Assembly: GCF_018860345.1 (NCBI RefSeq)
Contig: NZ_JAHKPJ010000025.1
Coordinates: 186,001 to 250,000 of the forward strand
DNA: 64,000 nt
Direction of reading: 5' to 3'
DNA from: Psychrosphaera sp. F3M07
GTDB lineage: Bacteria > Pseudomonadota > Gammaproteobacteria > Enterobacterales > Alteromonadaceae
Shown: positions 1-9,868 of the stretch, in pieces
How the letters are laid out: each line of letters starts with the position of its first letter
Position numbering within the stretch: the stretch's first letter is position 1
Program-made: the position numbers and the translations under genes
Notes under the pieces: model-generated
What the model was told of the DNA's origin: nothing
What the model saw: only the letters and a program-made list of their open reading frames with translations
The model's database searches: none

Positions 1-256
1 ATCGGATATCGGATGAAGTTGAATTAATGTCTATTGATTTTAAACTATGTAGTCCGCGACCTTGTTTGTATTTTATAATTAAAGGTCGAAAAGGTTGTAA
101 TAGCGCGGTACGTGCGGTGTTCTTTTTTCCACCTTTGCTGGCAATAATTGATACACGACCTTCCCCTTCAACTAAAAACTCAATGATTAATTGGTTCTCT
201 TTAAAAGCCCGAGTGTGGAGGATAAACGCTTGTTTTGATTCGAGTTCGGCTAACAT
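1..256 (-). CDS. recO: DNA repair protein RecO, N-terminal part (cut by window edge)
   Basis: The reverse strand encodes 85 residues starting MLAELESKQAFILHTRAFKE and running off the window edge. This matches the RecO N-terminal OB fold, with the family pattern AFILHTR followed by GRVSIIASKG and LLQPFRPL. RecO helps RecR load RecA on SSB-coated single strands in RecF-pathway recombination. The ATG at 256 fits the usual RecO start. It follows era at the end of the lepA-lepB-rnc-era-recO cluster, but a terminator-like hairpin separates it from era. The C-terminal zinc-binding part is outside the window. Confidence 0.9.
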   Translation of the reverse strand, partial: MLAELESKQAFILHTRAFKENQLIIEFLVEGEGRVSIIASKGGKKNTARTALLQPFRPLIIKYKQGRGLHSLKSIDINSTSSDIR

Positions 257-312
257 AACAGATTAATTTCTTCTTCTTCAAATTTGGCAATTCAAAGTAT
301 TAGTATCTAACT

Positions 313-349
313 AAAAAAGGTTTATTTGCTTATCAAAAACAAATAAACC
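313..349 (-). terminator. Intrinsic terminator after era
   Basis: On the minus strand a 10-bp perfect stem, GGTTTATTTG pairing with CAAATAAACC, has an 11-nt loop and is followed by six T residues. It sits between the era stop codon and the recO start, so it should end much of the transcription from the lepA-era operon before recO. Confidence 0.75.
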
Positions 350-362
350 ACTTTAATCTTGG

Positions 363-1328
363 TTAGTCTTCTCCGTAACCTAATGAGCGAAGTGCACGTT
401 CATCATCAGCCCAACCACTTTTCACTTTAACCCAAAGTTCTAAATAGACTTTTTCGTCAAGTAAGCTTTCTAAATCTTGGCGAGCATCACGACCTATAAT
501 TTTAAGCTTTTCGCCTTTCGAACCGATAACCATTTTCTTTTGGCCTTCACGTTCAACTAAGATAAGAGCATTAATACGCCAAATCTTTTCATCCCATTTA
601 AATTGCTCAATTTCAACCGTTACAGAATAGGGTAACTCTTCACCCAAAAAGCGCATTAGCTTTTCTCGAACGATCTCTGCAGCCATGAAACGAGAGGATC
701 TATCAGTGACATCATCTTCTGGAAAGAAAAATGGATTTTCCGGCAAGTAATCTGAAACCAGTTCTTTTATGGCCTCAACATTTGTGCCTTTTTCTGCAGA
801 TATCGGTATGATCTGTTCAAAATTATGTTTTGCTGAAACCTTTTGCAAAAATGGCATAAGATCTTCTTTATGTTTGATCTCATCGACTTTATTAATCAAC
901 AAAACAACAGGTTGTTTTGAACGGATAATTTTATTTAACACCATTTCATCGTCGTCATGCCACTTCATCGCTTCAACAACAAACAAAACCAATTCAACAT
1001 CACCTAAAGCACTAGATGCCGCTTTATTCATCAACTTGTTAATAGCGCGTTTTTCTTCTTTATGAAGCCCTGGCGTATCAACATAAATAACTTGTTCGTT
1101 TTCTTCAGTATGAATGCCTAAAATACGGTGACGTGTTGTTTGTGGCTTCTTAGAAGTTATACTTATTTTTTGCTGCAGTATATTGTTCATTAATGTTGAT
1201 TTACCAACATTTGGACGACCAACAATGGCAATTAAACCACAACGTTTTGGGTCCGATAAATCCGCACGATTATTTAAATTTTGTAACAATGCGTCTAATT
1301 CGGCTTGTGACTGTTCTGATTTACTCAC
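363..1328 (-). CDS. era: GTPase Era
   Basis: Era is an essential GTPase that binds the 3' end of 16S rRNA and helps mature the 30S subunit. The G1 motif GRPNVGKS is at residues 37-44, DTPG at about 84-87 and NKVD at about 146-149. A C-terminal KH domain contains [19 protein letters not shown]. At 321 residues it is about 20 longer than the E. coli protein because of an N-terminal extension. The start codon is GTG, preceded by GAGG inside the end of rnc, and the two genes overlap by 8 bp, which suggests translational coupling. Confidence 0.97.
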   Translation of the reverse strand: MSKSEQSQAELDALLQNLNNRADLSDPKRCGLIAIVGRPNVGKSTLMNNILQQKISITSKKPQTTRHRILGIHTEENEQVIYVDTPGLHKEEKRAINKLMNKAASSALGDVELVLFVVEAMKWHDDDEMVLNKIIRSKQPVVLLINKVDEIKHKEDLMPFLQKVSAKHNFEQIIPISAEKGTNVEAIKELVSDYLPENPFFFPEDDVTDRSSRFMAAEIVREKLMRFLGEELPYSVTVEIEQFKWDEKIWRINALILVEREGQKKMVIGSKGEKLKIIGRDARQDLESLLDEKVYLELWVKVKSGWADDERALRSLGYGED

Positions 1329-1998
1329 CTTTAACTACCTCTAATGCTTTTTGCGCAGCAGCTTGTTCTGCTTTTCTACGACTGGTTCCGGTTGCAGACA
1401 ATAGTTTGCCATTGTCTAAGGTACAACTGATCTTAAATGTTTGATTGTGAGCCTGACCAGCTACGCCAGTCACCTCGTAGATTGGCAATGCCCTTTTTCT
1501 CGACTGAAGCCATTCTTGTAATTGTGTTTTTGGATCTTTTAATGCGTTACTCGGGTCGACTTGTTTTAACCTATCGGCAATCAACTTTAGTACAAAAGTA
1601 CGACATTGTTCGATATCTGAATCTAAATACACTGCACCAATAATAGACTCAATTGCATCTTCTAAAATGGAATCCCGTCTAAAACCACCGCTTTTCATTT
1701 CACCAGGACCTAATAATAGCCAACTGCTGATGTCGTATTCTTTGGCGATTGCCGTTAACGTTTGCCCTTTTACTAATTGAGAGCGCATACGAGTTAGCTC
1801 GCCTTCCGTCGCTTTTGGAAAAGCAAAATACAAGGCTTCTGCGACAAACATGCCCAACAAAGAGTCACCAATAAACTCAAAACGTTCATTATGTGAACCT
1901 TTAAAACTACGATGAGTCAGTGCTTGAATAAGCAATGACTCATCATTGAATTGATAACCTAATAATTTAGCCAATTGGCTATAATCTTTTTTAATCAA
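1321..1998 (-). CDS. rnc: Ribonuclease III
   Basis: RNase III cuts double-stranded RNA in rRNA precursors and in mRNAs. The signature [12 protein letters not shown] places acidic residues at E38, E41 and D45. The second cluster [15 protein letters not shown] gives D114 and E117, exactly the numbering of the E. coli catalytic residues. A double-stranded RNA-binding domain fills about residues 153-222. Length 225 is normal. The gene lies between lepB and era in the conserved order and overlaps the era start. Confidence 0.97.
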   Translation of the reverse strand: MIKKDYSQLAKLLGYQFNDESLLIQALTHRSFKGSHNERFEFIGDSLLGMFVAEALYFAFPKATEGELTRMRSQLVKGQTLTAIAKEYDISSWLLLGPGEMKSGGFRRDSILEDAIESIIGAVYLDSDIEQCRTFVLKLIADRLKQVDPSNALKDPKTQLQEWLQSRKRALPIYEVTGVAGQAHNQTFKISCTLDNGKLLSATGTSRRKAEQAAAQKALEVVKGE

Positions 1999-2039
1999 TC
2001 TGATCTCTTAACTTTTAGTTTTGTTTATGTAACGGTTCA

Positions 2040-2954
2040 TTATTGAACCGTCCCTAAACGTGAAAAACGAATATCTATTGGTATCCAATTCGGTAACCAA
2101 TCTATTGCTCCGTCGTTATAGACAAAGCTCATCCAAATAAATACAGCCTTACCAACTAATTGGTCTTCACGAACAAATCCCCAAAAACGGCTGTCTTGGC
2201 TATTATCACGATTATCACCCATCATAAAATAATGACCTTCTGGCACTAACCATTCATTTGTTTTCCCATTAGCTTGAACAAATGGGTAGCCATATTCATT
2301 GTTGATATTAAATAAAATGTTGTGCTCAACTTCACCAAGTAACTCTGTTCCTAAAGCAACCGTTTCACCATATGCATTAATTTCGTAAACAGAGTCTGAC
2401 TCCATTGGCATTACGTTAAGCTCTTTGCAACGTTCCGACTCTCTTCCACAACTTGGTTGAATAAAAAGTTGTTTATTACGATATACAATTTTATCACCAG
2501 GTAAACCAACAACACGTTTAATATAGTCTAAACGTTCATCTTCTGGGTATTTAAACACCGCAATGTCACCACGAGATGGCGTATCCATCTCTATTAGTTC
2601 ACTTCGCCAAATAGGATCATGAACACCATAAGTGTATTTTTGCACCAAAATGAAGTCGCCAACTAACATCGTTGGCATCATCGAACCTGATGGTATTTGA
2701 AATGGTTCAAATAAAAATGAGCGGAATATCGTTATTAAAAATAAAACGGGAAAGATAGACTGTGCCGTTTCAGCGATCACAGGCTGTGGCGCTATTTTTT
2801 CTAATTCATCTAGTGCTATGTTACCTGCAGTGCTAGCTTGTGCGATAGCAATTCGTTCTCTTCGAGCTGGCGCATATAATTTGGCATCAATTAACCAAAT
2901 TAAACCACAGGCTACTGTAATAACTACTAAAAATATTGCGAAATATCCGGCCAT
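2040..2954 (-). CDS. lepB: Signal peptidase I
   Basis: LepB removes signal peptides from exported proteins at the outer face of the inner membrane. Two N-terminal membrane segments are visible at about residues 4-24 and 66-85. The catalytic serine is S91 in IPSGSMMPTM and the general-base lysine is K146 in DYIKRVVGLPGD, both at the E. coli positions. The family box MGDNRDNSQDSRFWG is near the C-terminus. Length is 304. It starts 17 bp after lepA, so the two are cotranscribed. Confidence 0.97.
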   Translation of the reverse strand: MAGYFAIFLVVITVACGLIWLIDAKLYAPARRERIAIAQASTAGNIALDELEKIAPQPVIAETAQSIFPVLFLITIFRSFLFEPFQIPSGSMMPTMLVGDFILVQKYTYGVHDPIWRSELIEMDTPSRGDIAVFKYPEDERLDYIKRVVGLPGDKIVYRNKQLFIQPSCGRESERCKELNVMPMESDSVYEINAYGETVALGTELLGEVEHNILFNINNEYGYPFVQANGKTNEWLVPEGHYFMMGDNRDNSQDSRFWGFVREDQLVGKAVFIWMSFVYNDGAIDWLPNWIPIDIRFSRLGTVQ

Positions 2955-2971
2955 TTATATCCTAACCTTTT

Positions 2972-4762
2972 TTATTTTCCGATCTTCAGAATAGCTAAAA
3001 ACGCATCTTGTGGTAACTCAACATTACCCACTTGTTTCATACGTTTTTTACCATCTTTCTGTTTCTGTAGAAGCTTTTTCTTACGGCTAATGTCACCACC
3101 GTAACATTTAGCTATTACATTCTTTCTTAATTGTTTTACGGTCGTTCGAGCAATAACATGAACACCTATGACCGCTTGAATAGCAATATCAAACATTTGA
3201 CGAGGAATTAATTCTTTTAATTTCTCAGCTAATTGACGCCCTCTAGATTGTGAAAAGTCTCTATGGCAAATCATCGCTAATGCATCTACACGTTCGCCGT
3301 TTAATAAGATATCGACTCTCACCATGTCTGCAGCTTGGAATCGCGTAAAGTTATAATCTAATGATGCAAAACCACGACTTGTTGATTTTAATCGATCAAA
3401 GAAGTCCATGACTACTTCAGCCATTGGTAAGTCATAACTTACTGCAACTTGTTTGCCATGGTAGCTCATCGCAGTTTGTGTACCACGCTTTTCAATACAT
3501 AATGTAATAACGCTACCTAAGTATTCTTGTGGTACTAAAATATCAGCTTTACAAATTGGTTCACGTACTTCTGTAATGTCGGCAACCGCAGGCATTTCTG
3601 ACGGACTATCAATGCTGTGGATAGCACCATCTTTGGTTAAAATTTCATAATTTACAGTTGGCGCCGTCGTGATTAAGTCTAAATCATACTCACGTTCCAA
3701 TCGTTCTTGAACGATTTCCATATGTAACATTCCTAAGAATCCACAACGGAAACCAAGCCCTAAAGCGCTTGAACTTTCTGGCTCATAAAATAAAGACGCA
3801 TCATTCAGACTTAGTTTACCTAAAGCATCACGAAAAGACTCGTAATCATCTGAACTTACAGGGAATAAACCGGCATAAACCTGAGGTTTAATTTTTTGAA
3901 AACCAGGTAACGGCTCGATAGCAGCATTATTAGCTAAAGTGATGGTATCACCAACTGGCGCACCTAATATTTCTTTAATACCAGCAATAATGAAACCTAC
4001 TTCACCTGTATTTAACACACCAGTGTCTGTTTGTTTAGGTGTGAAAATACCGACTTTATCAACTTGATGTGATTCACCAGTTGATAATATTTTTAATTTG
4101 TCACCTTTTCGAATTGAACCATGTTTAACACGAACCAAAGATACAACACCTTGGTAAGGGTCAAACCAAGAATCAATGATCAGCGCTTGCAAAGGCTGAT
4201 CAGGTTCACCAACTGGTGGTGGAATGTTTAAAACTATGTCTTCTAAAACATCTTGAATACCAATACCTGTTTTTGCAGAGCATTGCACAGCACCAACAGC
4301 ATCAATACCAATAATATCTTCTATTTCTTCTGAAACTCTATCTGGATCAGCTTGCGGTAAATCTATTTTGTTTAGTATGGCACGGACTTCTAAGTCCATT
4401 TCAATAGCGGTATAACAGTTTGCTACTGTTTGCGCTTCAACACCTTGTCCTGCATCAACCACTAACAACGCACCTTCACACGCGGCAAGTGAGCGAGATA
4501 CTTCATAGGTAAAATCTACATGGCCTGGCGTATCGATGAAATTTAATTGATAAATTTCACCGTCTTTCGCTTTGTAATTCAGAGTGACACTTTGCGCTTT
4601 AATTGTAATACCGCGTTCACGTTCAATATCCATTGAGTCTAAAACTTGTGCTTTCATTTCGCGGTTTGTTAACCCTTCGCAAAATTGAATAAGTCTATCT
4701 GACAGTGTGGATTTACCGTGATCGATGTGGGCAATGATTGAAAAGTTACGAATGTGCTTCAT
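2972..4762 (-). CDS. lepA: Elongation factor 4 (LepA), ribosomal back-translocase GTPase
   Basis: LepA is a translational GTPase that acts on stalled or mis-translocated ribosomes and in 30S biogenesis. G1 is AHIDHGKS at the N-terminus, followed by DTPGHVDF and NKIDLP. The LepA-specific C-terminal domain ends with a basic segment ([15 protein letters not shown]) typical of the family. Length 596 equals the family norm. It is the first gene of the lepA-lepB-rnc-era unit. About 200 bp separate it from rseC, with a weak hairpin in that gap. Confidence 0.98.
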   Translation of the reverse strand: MKHIRNFSIIAHIDHGKSTLSDRLIQFCEGLTNREMKAQVLDSMDIERERGITIKAQSVTLNYKAKDGEIYQLNFIDTPGHVDFTYEVSRSLAACEGALLVVDAGQGVEAQTVANCYTAIEMDLEVRAILNKIDLPQADPDRVSEEIEDIIGIDAVGAVQCSAKTGIGIQDVLEDIVLNIPPPVGEPDQPLQALIIDSWFDPYQGVVSLVRVKHGSIRKGDKLKILSTGESHQVDKVGIFTPKQTDTGVLNTGEVGFIIAGIKEILGAPVGDTITLANNAAIEPLPGFQKIKPQVYAGLFPVSSDDYESFRDALGKLSLNDASLFYEPESSSALGLGFRCGFLGMLHMEIVQERLEREYDLDLITTAPTVNYEILTKDGAIHSIDSPSEMPAVADITEVREPICKADILVPQEYLGSVITLCIEKRGTQTAMSYHGKQVAVSYDLPMAEVVMDFFDRLKSTSRGFASLDYNFTRFQAADMVRVDILLNGERVDALAMICHRDFSQSRGRQLAEKLKELIPRQMFDIAIQAVIGVHVIARTTVKQLRKNVIAKCYGGDISRKKKLLQKQKDGKKRMKQVGNVELPQDAFLAILKIGK

Positions 4763-4833
4763 AAATAGTGTGATATACCTGTGACGTTGCTATACAAGGT
4801 GTGTTTGCAGATAACAAACAACATAAAATTAAC

Positions 4834-4851
4834 TTTTGAGATAACTCAAAA
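4834..4851 (-). terminator. Weak hairpin between rseC and lepA
   Basis: A 7-bp perfect stem (TTTTGAG / CTCAAAA) with a 4-nt loop lies downstream of rseC and about 70 bp upstream of lepA. The following minus-strand sequence is T-rich but broken (GTTAATTTTATG). It may be a leaky terminator that partly uncouples the rpoE operon from lepA. Confidence 0.35.
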
Positions 4852-4971
4852 TTAGCGATAGAACCAAAGGGCGAAATTTTACACTGATTTCACCGCTCAC
4901 TCCAACTCTTTATCTTATATAGGGCGCTTTATTCACAAATAGTTACTAGAAAATAATATAAAGAATTGCGA

Positions 4972-5448
4972 TTAGTCTAACTCAATCACTGAATTTATGA
5001 TTTCACCATTATAAATTCGGATCAGCACAGGTTGATATTTATCTACATCAGATTTGTTTAATAGGTATCTAGATAATAAAAAGCCTATATACCCTCCTAA
5101 AAAAGTAGCTAAAATAACGTGGATTTCTTGTATCTCTATAAATCGAGATAACCAAAACTGTGCAGTGCAAGCTAAAAATATGGCAGACAACAAAGGTAAC
5201 ATATACAAATAAAATGACCCTTGTAACAAACTCGCTTCCGGGATACCAATTTCGACCGACTCGCCGACTTTCGCATTCAATATATTTTTGACTTTATTGA
5301 CGACACTCTTATTAGAAAAAGCCTGTGCAATTGTGCTGGTACCACAGTTACTTTTAGCGGCACAAGTATTACATGTTGATTTAATTGCTGTCTCAACAAG
5401 CAAAAAGTCCTCTTCAATAGCAATTACTTGACCGATCTCTTTGATCAT
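4972..5448 (-). CDS. rseC: RseC/MucC family inner-membrane protein
   Basis: The N-terminus has a cluster of cysteines (TCNTCAAKSNCGTST, C26, C29, C35) typical of RseC. Two hydrophobic membrane segments follow, at roughly residues 76-100 and 109-130. RseC is a positive modulator of sigma-E signalling, and related proteins affect Fe-S/SoxR reduction. Length 158 is normal. It is last in rpoE-rseA-rseB-rseC and starts 2 bp after the rseB stop codon. Its biochemical role is not settled in the family. Confidence 0.9.
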   Translation of the reverse strand: MIKEIGQVIAIEEDFLLVETAIKSTCNTCAAKSNCGTSTIAQAFSNKSVVNKVKNILNAKVGESVEIGIPEASLLQGSFYLYMLPLLSAIFLACTAQFWLSRFIEIQEIHVILATFLGGYIGFLLSRYLLNKSDVDKYQPVLIRIYNGEIINSVIELD

Positions 5449-5450
5449 AA

Positions 5451-6521
5451 TTAGATGCTTTTCACGGATATGGCAATTTTATGTGCCGTTTCTGGTGGGA
5501 TAGAGCCGACGACGGTAACGTCAAAACCATCAGAGCGCACCATGACAAAAGACATTGCTCCTTCTTGTAAAACCAAAGGGCTATTAAAACTTTCAAGTTG
5601 CCTTTGAACATACACTGAGAACTCGACAAGCCCATCACTGAATAGATAATAATCCGAAACCTCTCGTGTGATTGATAAATGATGTCTATCACTTTTGATT
5701 AACGAAAAACCATTAGGTATCCAACTCATATTCCAATTATTAGTTTCTTGATGCGTCGCGATTAGTGCACTTGGTGGCTCGGGTAAATTATGCTGACTTA
5801 ATTTAATGATTTCTTCAGTAGGCCCGGTGAATAAAGATAAATGGGTCATTAACACTTGCTCAATGACTTCACTTTTTTCATTAACAAACGCCAATCTTAA
5901 CGGTAATGCACTTTGTACATCAATCCAAACCCAATAATTATAAGTAGTGTCATCAATAGACTCTATGCGGATTAATTGTGCTGAACGTCCACCTATTTGG
6001 TTTTTACTCACTAGAACAAATTGATAACTGTCGGTTAACTGACTTGAGTCTTGGTAGAAAATTGGAGGTATGAACCTTCTTATACTGTCACTTTGAATAC
6101 TGTATGGTTCTTTATTTGGCTCAATAAAAGTCACTACTTTATTGTGCCTAAGGTTACTAATGCCACCACCAATTAATGGTGAAATACTTTCAACTTCTAC
6201 TTTTTCTTCATCGTCAACTACGCCGTGTACCCAATTATATGTCGTTGTTTTATCAGCCTTCATAGTAACAATGCCAGCTTGAAAATTGGACTCTGTTAAT
6301 GCCGTTTTTAACTTAGCTAGCCAAAACTCAGCATTCACTTTTTCAGTAGAGGTTATAGGCGTTTTATCCGTTAATTCAACGTTATCTTTCTCATTGGGAA
6401 CATCATTCAAAGTAGACGCGTTTACATGGCTACTTAATAAACTAACAAATAATACTAGCTTTAGACAATTGAATGTTTTTAGAGATATAAGGCGTTTAAA
6501 ATCGGAGAAATAACAGTTCAT
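5451..6521 (-). CDS. rseB: Sigma-E regulatory periplasmic protein RseB
   Basis: RseB is a MucB-type periplasmic protein that binds the anti-sigma factor RseA, shields it from DegS cleavage, and senses mislocalised lipids or LPS. A signal peptide is visible (LKLVLFVSLLSSHVNAS, about residues 20-36), followed by the two-domain MucB/RseB fold. The second domain includes WNMSWIPNGFSLIKSDRH and FSDGLVEFSVYVQ, typical of the family C-terminal domain. It lies 84 bp after rseA, a gap holding a strong hairpin, and is tightly coupled to rseC. Confidence 0.93.
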   Translation of the reverse strand: MNCYFSDFKRLISLKTFNCLKLVLFVSLLSSHVNASTLNDVPNEKDNVELTDKTPITSTEKVNAEFWLAKLKTALTESNFQAGIVTMKADKTTTYNWVHGVVDDEEKVEVESISPLIGGGISNLRHNKVVTFIEPNKEPYSIQSDSIRRFIPPIFYQDSSQLTDSYQFVLVSKNQIGGRSAQLIRIESIDDTTYNYWVWIDVQSALPLRLAFVNEKSEVIEQVLMTHLSLFTGPTEEIIKLSQHNLPEPPSALIATHQETNNWNMSWIPNGFSLIKSDRHHLSITREVSDYYLFSDGLVEFSVYVQRQLESFNSPLVLQEGAMSFVMVRSDGFDVTVVGSIPPETAHKIAISVKSI

Positions 6522-6549
6522 AGCAGGAATAATTACCTTTTTAAAAACG

Positions 6550-6572
6550 AACGCCCGTTATATACGGGCGTT
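6550..6572 (-). terminator. Hairpin between rseA and rseB (possible attenuator)
   Basis: A 9-bp perfect GC-rich stem (AACGCCCGT / ACGGGCGTT) has a 5-nt loop. On the minus strand it is followed by CG and then TTTTT. It lies in the rseA-rseB gap, about 30 bp before the rseB start, where it could attenuate rseB-rseC expression relative to rpoE-rseA or stabilise the upstream mRNA. Confidence 0.6.
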
Positions 6573-6605
6573 TATACACTGAGAAAGGCATGATAACGAA
6601 ATTAA

Positions 6606-7235
6606 CTAAGGTTCGATAACCTTTTTATCTTCGTTTGTGTCTATCGCTTCTTTTTTATCATCAACGGCTTTCAATTGTTGTTGGTGATCTGCAATAAGCG
6701 CATTTATTCGAGTTTGAGTCATTTGATTAGCCGATGGTCTATTTTTCACACCATCAGAAGCTAAACTAACAGGAGCTACACCACTAACAAGAGGCGTTGT
6801 TTGTGCAACTGGAGCACTATATTGGCTATTTGTTTGCGGTATATTACTAACACCAACAATAGTTACTAATGCGACCGATGCAGCAATAGCAAACTGTGCA
6901 CTATTACGGCCAGTTGAACTCTGACTAAACTGTTTAAGTTTTGAAGCTACTTTTGAACGCCAATTAACGTGCGAACTAATATCAACAACCGATGAATCTT
7001 CGGTAACGACTTCTTGTTCAACATTAGCAATCGCGGCTTGAATACCCGCAGCAAAACTACCATCAGTTTCTAATAACTGCTCATTTCTAAGCACATCACC
7101 AATTAAACTATAACGGCTAAAAGCTTCAACGTTCTCAGTTGTATCAACGGTTTGCTGTAATGTGCTGTCTAATTCTGATTGATTAACTTCATCGTCCAAC
7201 AATGCGGAAATAGATTCTAAATGTTTGTTCGTCAT
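6606..7235 (-). CDS. rseA: Anti-sigma-E factor RseA
   Basis: RseA is a single-pass inner-membrane protein that holds sigma-E inactive. DegS and RseP cut it during envelope stress. The N-terminal cytoplasmic domain starts ESISALLDDEVNQSEL and contains the family segment FSRYSLIGDVLRNE. One membrane helix (AQFAIAASVALVTIVGV) lies near residue 113-130. The periplasmic tail is low in complexity and rich in Gln, Ser and Thr. Length is 209. It sits directly downstream of rpoE as in E. coli. Confidence 0.93.
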   Translation of the reverse strand: MTNKHLESISALLDDEVNQSELDSTLQQTVDTTENVEAFSRYSLIGDVLRNEQLLETDGSFAAGIQAAIANVEQEVVTEDSSVVDISSHVNWRSKVASKLKQFSQSSTGRNSAQFAIAASVALVTIVGVSNIPQTNSQYSAPVAQTTPLVSGVAPVSLASDGVKNRPSANQMTQTRINALIADHQQQLKAVDDKKEAIDTNEDKKVIEP

Positions 7236-7332
7236 AAAATGACTGACTCCCAGTGTATTACCATGTTTAAAACAAAAATAATTATGTATAAGTTAACATC
7301 AAATAATAGTGATTGTTAATTCATCAATTTTT

Positions 7333-7914
7333 TTACTTATTCTCTATCAAAGGCTGCAATTTCAGATCTATTGCGTCCCTAGCTCTAAAAATTCTAGAGC
7401 GAACCGTTCCTATCGGACATCCCATAGCGATGGAGATTTCCTCATAACTCATGCCATCTATCTCTCTGAGTTGAATTGCGACTTTAAGTTCATCAGGTAA
7501 ACTCTCAATCGTATCAAAAATGACATGTTTAATTTCTTCAGTTAACGCTAAACTTTCAGGTGATGCATTTTCACGTAACGCTTCACTTGTTTCATAATAT
7601 TCGGTTTCTTCTGCATCTACATCTACGGTGTATGGTCTACGACCTCTCGCCATCAAATAGTTTTTAGCGCTGTTTACTGCAATTCTATATAACCAAGTAT
7701 AAAACGCAGCTTCACCTCTAAATCCAGGCAGTGCAGTGTATGCTTTAATGAATGCATCCTGTGCTACATCCTGAACATCTCCATTATTTCCTAAATAACG
7801 AGATACAAGACTAATGATTTTATTCTGATATTTGCGGACTAATAAATCAAATGCCGCTTTATCCCCTGCCTGAGCTTTTCTTACTAAGCCTAAATCTTTT
7901 TTCTGCTCGCTCAT
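7333..7914 (-). CDS. rpoE: RNA polymerase sigma-E factor (RpoE)
   Basis: This group IV (ECF) sigma factor controls the response to misfolded outer-membrane proteins. Region 2 includes DVQDVAQDAFIKAYTALPGFRGEAAFYTWLYRIA. Region 4 is LPDELKVAIQLREIDGMSYEEISIAMGCPIGTVRSRIFRARDAID, a helix-turn-helix that reads the -35 element. Length 193 is normal. Order rpoE-rseA-rseB-rseC and divergence from nadB are conserved in gammaproteobacteria. A candidate sigma-E-type promoter is visible upstream, which would give autoregulation. Confidence 0.97.
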   Translation of the reverse strand: MSEQKKDLGLVRKAQAGDKAAFDLLVRKYQNKIISLVSRYLGNNGDVQDVAQDAFIKAYTALPGFRGEAAFYTWLYRIAVNSAKNYLMARGRRPYTVDVDAEETEYYETSEALRENASPESLALTEEIKHVIFDTIESLPDELKVAIQLREIDGMSYEEISIAMGCPIGTVRSRIFRARDAIDLKLQPLIENK

Positions 7915-8239
7915 TCGAGCTACTACTCCCAGATTTAATATTGGTATAAAGTACTAACCATCTTAATTATACCGTCTTTGCAGGTATTCTAATTGGAAAT
8001 AAATACATATCAAATAATTATTAATTACTGCTTTGTACAAGGAATTAATTAAAAAGTTGTTGTACTATTCCCTTCTGTTGACACTATGACTTAGCAATAG
8101 TGAAAAAGTTCTTATTTATTTTGTTTTTTTATGAAATTAAGTTAAGTAGCCTATTTTTCATACATATTAACAAGTTCGAATACCAATGAATTGATTACTA
8201 AGAAAAAATAATTAATTCAGATCTCATAGGTTTTTTTTA
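7915..8239. other. Divergent intergenic region rpoE / nadB
   Basis: This 325-bp AT-rich spacer lies between the divergent rpoE and nadB starts. I find no gene in it. The recognisable element is a minus-strand sigma-E-like promoter at 8085-8111. The nadB side ends in a T8 run just before the start codon, with no clear Shine-Dalgarno sequence. Confidence 0.6.
8085..8111 (-). promoter_or_regulatory. Candidate sigma-E promoter for rpoE operon
   Basis: On the minus strand GAACTT (8111 to 8106) is followed after 15 nt by GTCATA (8090 to 8085). The known sigma-E pattern is GGAACTT, a spacer of about 16 nt, then a TCNNA core, so both element and spacing fit. The predicted transcript would have a leader of roughly 165 nt before rpoE. 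Autoregulation of rpoE is established in relatives; here it is inferred from the motif. Confidence 0.45.
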
Positions 8240-9838
8240 ATGCAAGATAACACTCAACATCAAACAGATTGTCTAATCATAGGTAGCGGTGCCGCTGGTT
8301 TAACATTAGCGTTAAGTATTGCTGACCAGGTTAAAGTTATTATTGTAAGTAAATCGGCATTAAAAGAAGGATCTACCTTATATGCTCAAGGCGGTATTGC
8401 GGCCGTTTTTGACGAAAACGACAGTATCGAATCACATGTTCAAGATACCTTAATAGCAGGTGCTAATTTGTGTGATGAAGCTGCAGTTACTTTTACCGCT
8501 AGCAATGCTAAAGCATCAATGAAATGGTTAATTGAACAAGGCGTTCCATTTGATCAAATTCAAGGGAGCGATGGTTCAAAACGTTATCACCTTACTCGTG
8601 AAGGCGGCCATAGCCATCGAAGAATATTACATGCAGCTGATGCCACAGGCAAAGCAGTACAAACGACATTATTAGATAAAGTTAAGTCTCATCCAAATAT
8701 ACAGCTATTTGAAAGGTATAACGCGTTAGATTTAGTAACGGGTGCAAAATTAAACTTAGATGATAATAAAATACATGGCGCTTATATTTGGAATAGAAAC
8801 CTTGAACGAGTAGAAAGTATTTCTGCCAAATTTGTTGCTTTAGCCACTGGCGGTGCAAGTAAAGTTTATCAATATACTTCAAACCCAGATATAGCAAGTG
8901 GTGACGGTATTGCAATGGCTTGGCGTGCAGGTTGCCAAGTTGCCAATATGGAGTTTAATCAGTTCCACCCAACAAGTTTATATCATCAAAAAGCACAAAA
9001 TTTTCTTATTAGTGAAGCAATGCGAGGTGAAGGTGCCTTTTTAAGACGTCCTGATGGTAGTCGCTTTATGCAAGACTTTGATGAGCGAAAAGAATTAGCC
9101 CCTCGAGATATAGTCGCTAGAGCAATTGATTTTGAAATGAAACGTTTAGGTGCCGACTGTATGTACTTAGACATTACTCATAAAGACCCACAATTTGTAA
9201 TTGAACACTTTCCCACGATATATGCCCGTTGTTTGCAAGTTGGATTAGACATAACCAAAGAACAAATTCCAGTTGTGCCTGCTGCGCATTATACCTGTGG
9301 AGGTGTCATCACTGATTTGACCGGTAAAACCAATAAAGACAATTTATTTGCCATAGGTGAAGTTGCATACACCGGCCTTCATGGTGCTAATAGAATGGCC
9401 AGTAACAGCTTACTGGAATGTATTGTGTTTGCTCATGGAGCAGCCCAATCTATATTGTCTAATTTAAACAACAGCCCAGAATTAACTGAAATTCCATTAT
9501 GGGATGATAGTAAAGTAACCACCTTAGAAGAAGATGTCATTATCAGCCATACATGGCATGAGCTTAGATTAATAATGTGGGATTACGTTGGTATTGTTCG
9601 TTCAAATCGTCGTTTGCATAAAGCATTAAAACGTATAGATTTAATTAAGAGTGAGGTGAACGAATTTTATGCCACCTTTAAGGTTAGTAACAATTTATTA
9701 GAGCTGAGAAATTTAGCGTTAGTTGCTGAATTGATTGTCAGAAGTGCTTTAGAACGTAAAGAAAGCCGAGGGTTACATTTTAATCAGGATTATCCTGATA
9801 CCTTGCCTCATTCAACACCTACTGTACTGACACCTTAA
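8240..9838 (+). CDS. nadB: L-aspartate oxidase
   Basis: NadB oxidises L-aspartate to iminoaspartate, the first step of NAD synthesis. The FAD-binding motif GSGAAG is at residues 15-20. Further family blocks are [45 protein letters not shown] and [17 protein letters not shown], and [20 protein letters not shown] lies near the second FAD contact. Length 532 is close to the E. coli 540. The gene diverges from rpoE as in other gammaproteobacteria. Confidence 0.97.
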   Translation: MQDNTQHQTDCLIIGSGAAGLTLALSIADQVKVIIVSKSALKEGSTLYAQGGIAAVFDENDSIESHVQDTLIAGANLCDEAAVTFTASNAKASMKWLIEQGVPFDQIQGSDGSKRYHLTREGGHSHRRILHAADATGKAVQTTLLDKVKSHPNIQLFERYNALDLVTGAKLNLDDNKIHGAYIWNRNLERVESISAKFVALATGGASKVYQYTSNPDIASGDGIAMAWRAGCQVANMEFNQFHPTSLYHQKAQNFLISEAMRGEGAFLRRPDGSRFMQDFDERKELAPRDIVARAIDFEMKRLGADCMYLDITHKDPQFVIEHFPTIYARCLQVGLDITKEQIPVVPAAHYTCGGVITDLTGKTNKDNLFAIGEVAYTGLHGANRMASNSLLECIVFAHGAAQSILSNLNNSPELTEIPLWDDSKVTTLEEDVIISHTWHELRLIMWDYVGIVRSNRRLHKALKRIDLIKSEVNEFYATFKVSNNLLELRNLALVAELIVRSALERKESRGLHFNQDYPDTLPHSTPTVLTP

Positions 9839-9868
9839 TTATTGCTTAAAAATGTATACATATTTCGG

